From: Sweltsa coloradensis
Taxonomy: Eukaryota > Arthropoda > Insecta > Plecoptera > Chloroperlidae
Direction: 5' to 3'
Assembly: GCA_024449915.1 (NCBI GenBank)
Contig: JAMZAV010001289.1
Coordinates: 286,600 to 350,599 of the forward strand
DNA: 64,000 nucleotides
Shown here: piece by piece, positions 26,001 through 38,000 of the stretch
Layout of the letters: each line of letters begins with the position of its first letter
Position numbering within the stretch: position 1 is the first letter of the stretch
Made by a program: the position numbers and the translations under genes
Notes under the pieces: model-generated
Told to the model about the DNA's origin: nothing
What the model saw: only the letters and a program-made list of their open reading frames with translations
The model's database searches: none

Positions 26001-29000
26001 AATTCTCTCTCTCGCACTCATACGCTTACGCGCTAACACACAGATGCTGGCAGCGGCACTGGACTTTTATAGATATTTTACTCCTGTTATGTAAATATTT
26101 TGTGTCATCAATAACAATAAAGTGATACACGTAAAGACAACTATTATTTGGCATTTGTATAGTTATTAGTATGTTTTTACATATTAGACTGTATTGGTTA
26201 ATCTTAGTATTCTATTAATTGACTTTTTATTTATATTTTGATAGTAAGACAATCGTGATATAACGACGTTTTACCTGTCTCTCCTGAACGTCGTACATCA
26301 AGGTTGTACTGTATTCAAAAATATTATGTTCAACCACAATTATTGTTCCATCATGAAAATAATATGTTTAAATTTTCGCCACTTTTAGATGATTTAGCGA
26401 TATCACAGCTTGCAAAACATTAATATTAATCCTTGTTTCCCTCTTAAAAAATCGGGGGTTTCTTGACCTTAAAACTGATGACAGCAAGTTGATTTAATAC
26501 TAGGACTACTATCAGGTACCTGGTTAACTGGGATACCCGGATCCATATTTAAGATCCGGATAGATAGGAATGAAAGGGTGATTACTGACTACAGTACTAC
26601 TCACTGTCGTAGCCGGTTGCAGCACAATTGACATTGTAATGCCAGTCGCACATTGTGCTCTCCTGGTTCCACATGAGTTGGGTCGCGCAGCTCTGCCGGA
26701 CCTTGTTCCCGTTGACACAGACGTAGAAGCCGCTGCAATCGCCGGGCACAGCGAAGTAGGATCCAGAAGCGCAAGACTCTTCCGCCTGCTGGGGTGGAAG
26801 CTGAGGAGGTGGGGCCAGCGTCGGGGCACTAAACAACAAACACAAAATAAAAATAAGAATAAATTTGTATTTAGTCTGCTTCTGAAACCATGTGCGAAAC
26901 CATATATTTTACTTTTTGAATTGTTATATCCGTACCGTAATATGGGGTGATAAGAAACAAATTTCGGGAAAAGGCTTTAACAATTTACATGTTGCGACCT
27001 CGTTTTGCGCCCACGAGCCTTCAGGCCTCGCCCTCGCTTCAAGTACCCTTATCCGCTCTTTGCCTTTCTCGTAGACTAACTCTTTGGATGTCATGTTAAG
27101 TAGGGATGTGGATAGGGAGCCCAACAGCTTACCTGGTCGGTGACTGCAGGGATCTCGTAGAAGAAAGACACAAATAAAAATAAACATTATACACGAAAAC
27201 GTCGAAACTGTTTCGGCCAAACAGGGCCTTGTTCACTCAACGAGAGCGGAGAGTTAACAAACCTAGGTCTATACAGCTAGTCTATATATATATATACGTA
27301 TACAGTTATTTACAAGACACGCCAGTGGCGCTGTTGGAAGGGAGTGGAGTGGAGGAGAACTAGAAGGGGGGTGGGTGGAGCAGTGGAGTAGCACCCTAAC
27401 GAATGTTGAGGTTAGGGGGAAGCCTCGAGTTGGTGATCCACTGGAGGTCCACTGATTGTCATGTTCTCTTGATGTCTTTACTCTTTTGTTGTAATGAACT
27501 TGTAACTTTGTAATTGCTAGGTATGTCAGGCTACAGAGGGCTACTTGTGCTCTGCATTAGCCTTCCTGCCCTGGCAGGTATAATTCATTAAAACTATATG
27601 ATACAGTCATTTGACTAAACATTTCTAGGGGTGTGCGAGCCTAGGATTTTTAAGTCGAGCCGAGTATTTAAAATAAAGCTTGATTTTCGAGCCGAGCCAA
27701 GCTTTTTCAAAATGCCTGTAATTTAAAAAAAAATGCCCTACCTGTAGATGAACATAACCAGGGTTTAGGCCTACCTGCTTGGTTGTGTCCACTACATCCT
27801 GGTATAAGCCCCTGTGCCACAGTAAACCAAGGGACCTAAAAATCACTTGCTTTATTTAATCCAGTCGTGAGAACGAACATTATTTCGTGTTGTGCTGTTC
27901 ATGGAGGAAGAAACTGGGCCACATCAAGGTGTATTTTTTATGAAGGTCATATTACCGGCTACAGCGTGGCTCCCTCAGCCTTGCCTCAGCTGCATTACGC
28001 AAGAGTGGGATCAGGCTGGCCAGCTGCCAACTGATAGCCAGCATCTTCATCATGCCAGGCCGGACTCTAGTCATAAAATTTTTACAAAAAAGAAAGGGTC
28101 ATTACTCAGCTGACAGTCCGGCAAGAGATTGCATCAACACTCAATGACTAATCTCACCGGCAACTAACGCATGCTGTTCGACAAGTATCGAGGGTTGGTA
28201 AAACCCAGATTACCACATTGATGTTACATACGAGCGAGAGAACGAAGTACTACTTTCAGTACCGATGAAAACTGGATACGCTATTTGAACTTACAAAATT
28301 TTTTTATTATTTTCCGCACGGCTTAAAATATTAGTAGGTATTAAACAACTTATTTCTATATGATTACCATCCACGGGATAGAAAATGAGTTCGAACTATC
28401 CATGATCTATGGAAATTCCTAATATGTGATTTTTAACACAGGGTTCCCTATTAATGTGGCCACCCCAACTTACTTTTTCTTTTCCCATTTTTTAAAAAAA
28501 AAAATTTTGATGTCGAAAATATTGATTTGACATCGATTAAAGATTTAAATCGAATCCCAACCCTATAAATAAATCTTACTTATGTCCGTACACACCTTGT
28601 GTTGTTTGATTCTGGAGTTCCACCACTTTCTGACTGGGCGTTTGTTGCGTAGAGGGGGGCGGGGGGCCCCCACGTCTGCTGTGACGTCTGCTCCTGAGAC
28701 CCCCAGGTTTGTGCGTCGTAATCTGAGACGAGCCGGTTGTGCTGGGTTCCCACCAGGGGCGCTGGGTGCTAGGTTGAGTTGCCCAATCATCGGGCCGCAC
28801 AGTCGACGTGCTTGGCTCCTGCATTATGGGTTGTTCTAGGCGATAATCAAGCAATGTTAGTTTGTGTTTTATGATTTAAGGTGAACTGGGGATCAACAGA
28901 GGACAAAAGTGACAATAATATCTTATCAATATTAAATATAGGCCTACTAACGTAAAATTTAAACTCAAACTAACTACAACCTTATTTGATCTCCCAAAGC

Positions 29001-32000
29001 CACTTCCTATAAAGGAAGGCTATCAAAGTGGGAAATGTAGTTAACCATTCTCATGAAATATTTTTAGTAAGCTACTGTACCCATTTTAATTAGGGAGGGC
29101 AGGGTTAAAACGTTTAAACGTTTAGTCGTAGGGTAGAGGTTACTAAATTCGTCTAATGTTAGGTTAACCGTTGGTAAATTAAAACAATCAACAAACATTA
29201 AACATTAAAAAAAATTTAATTTTTGTGGGAAAACAGCAGGTAAACTAAACTGCTGCTTCCGATATTACGGGTTTTGCAGAAACAGACCGCCGGAATAATA
29301 AGGCGTAAATATTTTTAGCTATGGTGCTATTATTTTTTAACCCCCGATGCTTAAAATTGGTGGCAATTGCACAATATACATACAGTAGTTTCTTATGACA
29401 CGCACTTGCTGCTACTGAAAATGAGTGAAACTTGACAAAGGGCCCGGGTTCATCATAAGCCAACGTGCAAAGTGCGGAAAACCGCGGGTAAACCCCCTCC
29501 GCCGTCTTTACGAGATCCGCAAAAAAAAACCCGCCAGAATAATGTTGCGTAAAATTATTATTTTTAAAATTTATTTATCAATAGGGCGGTCCGAAAAAAA
29601 ACACGGCTTACCGTTTAAACGTGATAGTTCAGGGTTAAAACGTTTAGGAAACTACCCATTTTTTCCATCCCTAATTTTAATGCAAAGAATTAAAGAATGG
29701 CCACAAAATTATTGAGACTATACGGCCTCTCTCTGAGTGGACTTAGGTCTTTTGGCAATGGTCATTTGAAGATGGATTCTTATCTAGAAGTCGACTGCCT
29801 TTGGTCAGTGAAAGGAGAGCTGTGTATTTTCATGAGCTGGTTCGAGGCTACTACGAGGCAACTGGTTTAAATGTGGAAACCATGTATAAACTAATTAAAT
29901 ACTAATAATACAGAAGGGGTTTGATTTAAATCAGAAACTAGAGAAAATTTCATTTGATTTCATAAAAAGATCATGTGGTTCACTTAAGTTTAACAATTTT
30001 CATATAAATCTATGTCAATCTATTTTTTTAAAATTTTCTAGAAAATGAAAAGATCATATTTCATCATTTTCGCATGTAGCGTCACCCGGGCATTGGTTTA
30101 GACCTAGTTCAGTTTTAATGACGCTGTGTGCTGGTTTTGATTGGTTATCATAACGCTACGATCGTATTTGGATTGTTGAAAGCGGCGTCTGTCGGCAGTG
30201 TGTCGTGAGAGCTTTGAGACGTGAAGTTGGAAATCGGTCGTGTGCGTGGGCGATCTTTAGGCAATGCGTAAAACTTAGAGAAAGTGGACTAGGAAAGAAC
30301 ACTTTGGATATAGGAAACGCGTGTTAAAAATCCGCGAAAGTGTAATCGAAAAACGAACGGCGATCTGCCAAGAAGACATAAAGAAATCAACGAGAACATA
30401 ACCAATCGAGGTACTTTTATAAGGCTAGCCCAGCCCAGGGATAGTGAGTAAACGAACTTTTGCATGTTTTTAGGAGCATATTAAAAAACCCTAGCGACTT
30501 GATAAAAGACAGTACCCGATAACCAGAAAGGGTTAGAACCATTCGTAATCTGGACCGAGAGTTAGTTGGGGTTTTTAAAAGAACCGAGAAAGTTTATATT
30601 CGCGTAGCCTGGGGGGTTTAGGACGCGATAAACGCAAGCAAGGTTTGGTGGTCGTATTACAACGAAATACAGATTGAAATATTATAAAAAGGGAAAATCG
30701 GTGAGGATAATATTGTCTATGAATCCAAATATAGGAACATATAAGGAACATTTTAATTACCATTCGATATCATGGCCGAGGTTAGTTTTTTTTGTAAATT
30801 GGTTTTGAAATCCGTAAATGCGGGATTATTTGAAGAATAAAATGGCGAATTTTAATTGCAAAGAGCTTAGAGATAACATCAACAATAGAACTCGAAATAT
30901 TCGTGAGTGCCTGAGTCAGCAACGTCGAACGAAGTGCTTTGGTAATAAAACGGGTAAGAACAGAAACTGAGCCGAAAAAAGAGGCGTGTTTACATTATTG
31001 AACGTCTGACAGTTTACCGTGTGAGAACAGGAAAACTTGGTTGTTGGACTTGGAATGCTGATATCGGGAAAGTGTGAAACATTAAAAACTCTACGATCGG
31101 AGTTGAGTTATTCGCCCGATAAAATATTGTATTTTATCACCGTCAAACATTATCAAGTGAAGTTGAACTCAAGAGTAATCACAGCGGGATACGAACTCAA
31201 GACAGGATCTTCAATACAAGACTACGATCGTCTACAAATACGCAGCAAGTTACGGAATTACACGTCGGACTTCTTCGACGTCATAAGATTTCGATGGGAG
31301 TCATGACATTTGTGATGAGTATTAAATTAAGTTTTATTAACAATTATATTCCCATAAATTTTCGGGAACTTTTTGTTGTCCATCAGACCAAGAGATATCT
31401 TAACTGGATATCCTTTTCGCTTTTAAAACATCAGTACTGATAGGTAGGGTTTGAAATGTATTCCTTGTCAATGAAGGAAATTCTTTGTATCATGCAATAT
31501 AGCCCGTTCTGGTTTAACTTATGAACCGTTGTTTGTCTGTTGTAAGTCATCCTAGATCTAGTATAAATTATAAGTTGTTTTTCAGAGAGTTTGTCTTCGC
31601 TGTTGTACGATTTCTCAATTTTGTGGGTCTTGGTGAGTTATAGGAGTGTGTTATGAACGGGTTTAGGTAACTTTAGACTTGGTCCCGGTTTCACGCCTAG
31701 GTAGAGTAATCATTCAAGTTTGAGTGTTTTTAGTTTTGATCAGTTTTTTTTTAAAAAATTAATTAATTTTTACTTCCAAGTGAGATCAGAAATCGTGTTC
31801 ACCTTTTAATTAGGCGACCCATCGCCGAGTATGTTTTTGTTTATTAAATGTTATTTTTCGAAGTTTAACTATTTAGTAAAGTATCCACGAGAGCTTATCG
31901 ATTACCTGAGGGGTCGTAGGTTCTTTGTGTTACATTTGGCGAACCAACGGGGAAGGCTTTACGAATTTTTACAAATCGTCCGAGATAAGAGGGCTTAGTA

Positions 32001-35000
32001 TTTGTCTACTTTTTTGTACGTGTTTTGAGTGGGACAGTTTATCACATTTGTACGTAGTCAAGAGAGATTGTCTTGATAATTAGAATTCGGGGGGTATAAG
32101 GCCTAGGTTGAGCTAAATAGGAAGAAAAAACAAAATATCAGATTTATTCGAAAAACAGAAAGGGAGACAGTGTATGCGGGGCTTGAGCGGTTTCAGAACC
32201 ACGAGGAAGGAGTGGGGGGGATTGTCTTTCTGAGATCCGGTCCAGCTCGTTGTGAAGTGTTGGTGGGGTAGGGTGAGAAATCAACGGGTTTTTAAGATTT
32301 CAAAAGAGGAAGATGTTAATTTGAATGAAGGTAGAGTGTCAACCAAATGATAGTACGGATAGCGATTCAACAGTTGAGCTGACCAAGGTATGATGGATAA
32401 AAAAATCATGAAAAATCTCGTAGACAATAAGGATATGATTACCTTGCCGGTTAGGAAGACGGTACACTTTGATCTACCAGAGGAAGGAAGGATTATTGAG
32501 AGTGTGGGGAATGCGACATTGTTGGAAGCTGAAACCACGCAATCGGAAGAGGAAGTAATGCAGCTGCGTCGAACAGTCAAAGAAAACAGGGATTTCAAGG
32601 TCGCACCAGGAATGCGAGATTGCGTCCGAGCAATCAAGAAGTAGTAATCAGCATAGAGAAATGATGCGTTTCATGGAGGGGATGGCGAGTCAGATGAATG
32701 CTGATAAACTAGAGAGGAATGCCGATAAAATGGAATTGGCGAGTCAGATGAATGCTGATAAACTAGAGAGGAATGCCGATAAAATGGAATTGGCAAGTCA
32801 GATAAATGATATTAAGTTAGAAATGAAGGAGGATAATCAAACTAAAATGGATAGTTTGTCAGCTAGGATAGATTGGTTTAAAGAAAAACTAGATGTTAAG
32901 ATAATTGAGATAAATGAACGTCTAGACGAGAAACACAGAGAACTTGATAGTCGGGTGGGACAAATAGAAAAAAGGAGTAAAGGACAACCGAAAGGGGGTT
33001 GAGATGGAAATAGGGGGGTTGTTAATCACATGAATAATAGCTTACCTAGGGTAGAGGAGAAAATGAGTCCCATTGAAAAAGCAAGTTAGTGGGGTGAGTA
33101 TACGTCTAGAGGGACAGGAAATAATGATAGACAAGTTGTCGGGTTTAACTAAAGGAAGTAAAAAGCCTGTGTGAATCAATGAAGAAGGAGATGGTCCCGT
33201 TGATAAGAAGTTGCAAGAAAGAGAGGGAAACAACGCAGAAAATAATTTTGGAACAGCTAAGGGAGAATGAGTTGCCCAGATCTAAGAACAGAAGGTTAGA
33301 TAAAATCAAGCAGACAGGTTATCGACCAACGGTACGGAATGCGAGGCCACGAGACAAGAGAGGGAGAAGAGTACTTTGGGAAACGATTTAGTACAAGAGG
33401 GTATTTCGTTTAATAATAGCATTTCAGGTATGCATCCTATGGAGTTCATTGAGGTACTCGAACACAAATTCGAAAATCTATCATGTACCTAGTCACATGC
33501 ATTTGTCGCTAGCTAGTCAGTGTTGTACGGGGACAGTCAGGAACTGACTCGGGAAAAAACCGTAAAAACGTCGAGGAGTTTAGACAAGAGTTTTTGAGAA
33601 GTTCTGGGGAATGGGGCCTAAGGGTTTTCTAATGAATCAATTGCACACGGGAAAGTATGACGAACAGTATGGTTCCTTATCGTGTTATTATGGAAATTTA
33701 AATTTAAAAACATGCAGGTTATCTAAGTATAGAATGCCTGAAGTAACAGTCACACAGTTGTTACGTAGACATGTACCGGGAGAGAATCAAGGTCAGGGTT
33801 ATTACAAAAAGGGGATAGTTATACAGAGCTTATGGCTATTGTTCGAAACTTAGAGGGGGGAAAAATTTTTACTTGGGACCTAATAAAAGTAGTGGGCCGG
33901 ATAGTTCCCCCAGGTATCAAGGATACGAGGAACGAGGTCAAGGAGAGCGAAACGAGGAGGGGATAGGAATAACGAAGGAGGTGTTATCAGGGACAAAATT
34001 ACGATCGCAACTACAGAGGGCAAGATTCACAAAATCAGAGGAATTTTTGGTGGGGAAAAATTTAAATCCAGGTAGACCCATAGGGAATGATAGCCAGAGG
34101 AACGCAAATCAGAGTAATACGTACCGAGCCAGTAATCAGTCGGGTTTTTACGCCAAGATGGCAGGAATCGAGTACAGCAGACGGACAGACATGCTAGGGT
34201 GAATTGATGGAGGTTGTGGATGAGAACAATCATAATGAATCAAGGGGTGTGGAAATGAAAGTGAACCAAGATGACTACAATGGAACTTCAAACGATAGGA
34301 ACATCATGGTTAACACGTTGGATGTTCATCGAATTAGTCAAGATAATGATGTGTTTGCAGGGGAAGAAAGGGGAAACCAAGGTGGTAGTCAGGGAAACTT
34401 GTAGGAGTCGGACCGCAGAGCGAGCGAGATCCGACAGCATCAACATTTTTACGCTCAGTTGAAACAGTTTTTTTAAATCCAGTCGAGGAACTTCTTGGGG
34501 AAGACAAGGACGAAAGTGTTTACACGAAAAAAAATCTCTAGGAAGACTGAACTAAAAGTCGGGATTTGGTACTTTGAAATCACTTCATTTGTCCAATTTT
34601 GAGAAAGAAGGAAACGAAGAAATTTTTTCTATTATATACGGGACCTATGACCGTGGTATTTTGGCTGGTCGGAACGCTTACGAATTAGCTGAGGAAGGAG
34701 GTAGGATTAAAAGGAGTCTTTAATATGGTAAATCTTAAAAAAATACAAAGTTGTTACGTAGGGCTTGGTTTTGGTGGGGTGCCCTTTGTGAACTTTTTCA
34801 ACAATAGAAATGTAACTCGCGTAAGCAAGGTAGGTTTGTCTGGGTAGTTGTTTGAAATCTGGACGTCAGAAGTTGTAGAGCAACAGGTGGGCGAATCGAG
34901 TTCTTCGGGTTGTTGTGGTTTGTGGGGTGTCAAGGTCACGCATCAGATTGTTTTGTTTTCTAAAGGTCGTTCAAAGTGGCGACAGGTGTTGTGTTTTGAT

Positions 35001-38000
35001 TGGCAACAGGTGGATTATTTTGACACTTGTCAGTTGGGTTTTTGGTTGGATTTCTTTAACGTGTGGTTTGTACTACCAAGTATCACTTGTGGATTGAAGT
35101 TGTGAGTTGTTTCAAAGTAAAAGATGTTGTACTTTGTACGTTGAACCAAGTGGGGTAATGAGACTATACGGCCTCTCTCTGAGTGGACTTAGGTCTTTTG
35201 GCAATGGTCATTTGAAGATGGATTTTTATCTTGAAGTCGATGCCGTTGGTCAGTGAAAGGAGAGCTTTTGTTTTTTTCATGAGCTGGTTCGAGGCTACTA
35301 CTGAGGCAACTGGTTTAAATGTGGAAACATGTATAAAACTAATTAAATACTAATAATACAGAAACGGGTTTGATTTAAATCAGAAATAGAGAAAATTTAA
35401 ATTTGATTTCTAAAAAAAATCATGTGGTTCACTTAAGTTTAACAATTTTCATATAAAATCTATGTCAATCTTTTTTATTAAATTCTAGAAAATGCCAAGA
35501 TAATATTTCATCATTTTCGCATGTAGCGTCACCCGGGCATTGTTTAGACCTATTTCAGTTCATGACGCTGTGTGCGGGTTTTTGATTGGTTATCATACGC
35601 TACGATCGTATTTGGATTTTTGAAAGCGGCGTCTGTCGGCAGTGTTGTCGGGGAGAGCTTTGAGAACGTAAAAGTTGGAAATCGGTCGGGGTGCGTTGGG
35701 CGATCTTTAGGCAATGCGTAAAAACTTAGAGAAAGTGGACTAGGAAAAAACTTTGGATATAGGAAAGCGTGTTAAAAAATCGCGAAAGTGATTAATCGAA
35801 AACGAACGGCGTTTAGCAGAAGACATACAAGAAAAACGAGAACGATAACCAATCGAAGGTACTTTTTTATAAGCTAGCCAGCCCAGGGATACGTGAGAAA
35901 CGAACTTTGCAAGCTTTAGGAGCATATTAAAAAACTACGGACTTGATAAAAGGCAGTTATCGATAACCAAAAGGGTTAGAACCATTCGATATCTGGACCG
36001 AGAGTTAGTTGGGTTTTTAAAGGGAACGAAAGATTATATTGCGTAGCGGGGATTTAGGACGCGATAACGCAAGCAAGGTTTGGTGGTCGTATTACAACGA
36101 AATACAGATTGAATATTTAAAAAGGAAATCGGGAGGATAATATTGTCTATGAATCCAATATAGGAACATTAAGGAACGTTATTACCATTCGATACAGGCC
36201 GGGTTTAGTTTTTATGTAATTTGGGTTTTTTGAATCGTAAATGCGATTATTGAAGATAAATGGGATTTTATTGCAAAGAGCTTAGATAACATCACATAAG
36301 ACTCGAATATTCGTGATGCCTGAGTCAGAAACTTTAACGAAGTGCTTTGGTAATAAAACGGTAGAACAGACTGAGCCTAAAAGTAGGGTGTTTCTTATTG
36401 GTCTGCGTTTACCGTGGAGATACAGAAAACTTGGTTGTTGGACTTGGAATGCTGATATCGGGCAAGTGTGAAACATTAAAAAACGTACGATCGGAGTTGA
36501 GTTATTCGCACGATAAAATATTGTATTTTATCACCGCTCAAACATTATCAAGTGAAAGTTAAAACTCAAGAGTAATCACAGCCGGGATACGAACTCAAGA
36601 CAGGATCTTCAATACAAGACTACGATCGTCTACAAATAAGCAGCAAGTTAGGGAATTACACGTCGGACTTCTTCGACGTCATAAGATTTCGTGGGAGTCA
36701 TGATCATTTGTGATGAGTATTTAAATTAAGTTTTATTAACAATTATATTCCCATAATTTTCGGAAACTTTTTTGTTGTCCATCAGACCAAGAGATATCTT
36801 AATGGATATCCATTTCGCTTTTAGACATCAGTATGAAGGTAGGGTTTGAAATGTATTCCTTGTCAATGAAGGAAATTCATTTGTATCATGCAATATAGCC
36901 CGTTCTGGTTTAACTTAGAACCGTTGATTGTCTGTTGTAATGTCATCCTAGATCTAGTATAAATTATAAGTTGTATTTTAGAGATGTTTGTCTTCACTGT
37001 TGTACGTTTTCTCAATTTTGTGGGTCTTGGTGAGTTATAGGAGTGTGTTATGAACGGGTTAGGTAACTTTAGACTTGAGTACCAGGTTCACGCCTAGGTA
37101 GAGTAATCATTCAAGTTTGAGTGTTTTTAGTTTTTGATCAGTTGTTTTTTAAAATTAATTAATTTTTACTTCCAAGTGAGATCAGAAATCGTGTTTCACT
37201 TTAATTAGGCGACCCATCGCCGAGTATGTTTTTGTTTATTAAATGTTATTTTTCGAAGTTTAACTATTTAGTGAAGTATCCAACGAGAGCTTATCGATTA
37301 CCTGAGGGGTCGTAGGTTCGTTGTGTTACATTATATAATTTGGATAAAAATTATATCACTATTATCGCAAAATCTAGTGTACGCTACATTGCAAAAATGC
37401 GAAATTGGATGAAATAGTCAAAATATTAGAAGTAGGTACTAAGTAGTATGCTGTAAGGGCGTGTCTGAATTATATCCAGGTCCCGGTCTTTGGTTGAAGT
37501 CCAACTCAATGTTGTTGTTCTATACTAGCCTGTAACAGTAGAGCTACCTGCCGGGCAAAATCAACACTACCTAGAGTTGGGTTAGGTGTGCATTTGGGAG
37601 TCCTTTTCAAAGTATTTGCATAAAAAATCTATTTTACATTGTACATCCAGTAAAAAATTAAATACGTGTAAGAACAAAAAAAATTAAATGTAGGTAAATA
37701 TGCTCATTGTCGCTCATTGTCGCTGTAAGTAATTTTAAATCGGACTTGAAAACGAGTGTACACTATCGATTGCCCTTCCATTTGCCGACTTGGACCAATA
37801 ATGGGCCTAGCACAAGCAATGCAGATGTCAGTACTTCAATTTGTACGTTACATTACAATCTATGTTGTTAGACTTGGACTTAAATTGGACCTAGACCGGA
37901 CCTGGACTTGGAATTAAGGATGTCAACATCCAGAAAATTTTCCAACCAGGGTACTGCGATCGATACCCGGGAGTAAATGTTCGATTTATCGTCATAGGGT

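Larger units (their letters stand above)
29713..37330 (+). mobile_element. LTR retrotransposon with ~2.2-kb LTRs, gag remnant only
   Basis: 5' LTR 29713-31934 and 3' LTR 35159-37330, both TGAGACTATACGG...TGTTACA, flanked by TTAT (29709-29712, 37331-37334). Next to the 5' LTR lies a primer-binding-site-like TTTGGCGAACCAACGGGG. The internal 3.2 kb holds broken gag-like frames and no recognisable protease, reverse transcriptase, RNase H or integrase. It lies in the 10-kb chitinase intron, antisense to the gene. Confidence 0.85.

Noticed and set aside
27629..28566. A complete hAT-like element between AGGGGTGTGCGAG and CCCAACCCTA ends
   Set aside because: The two ends do not match each other and the flanks do not repeat, so they belong to different relics.
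28600..28640. Alternative donor CAAG|GTGTGT for the linker exon
   Set aside because: It leaves one base, whereas the next exon needs two; GTAAGAT at 28578-28579 fits.
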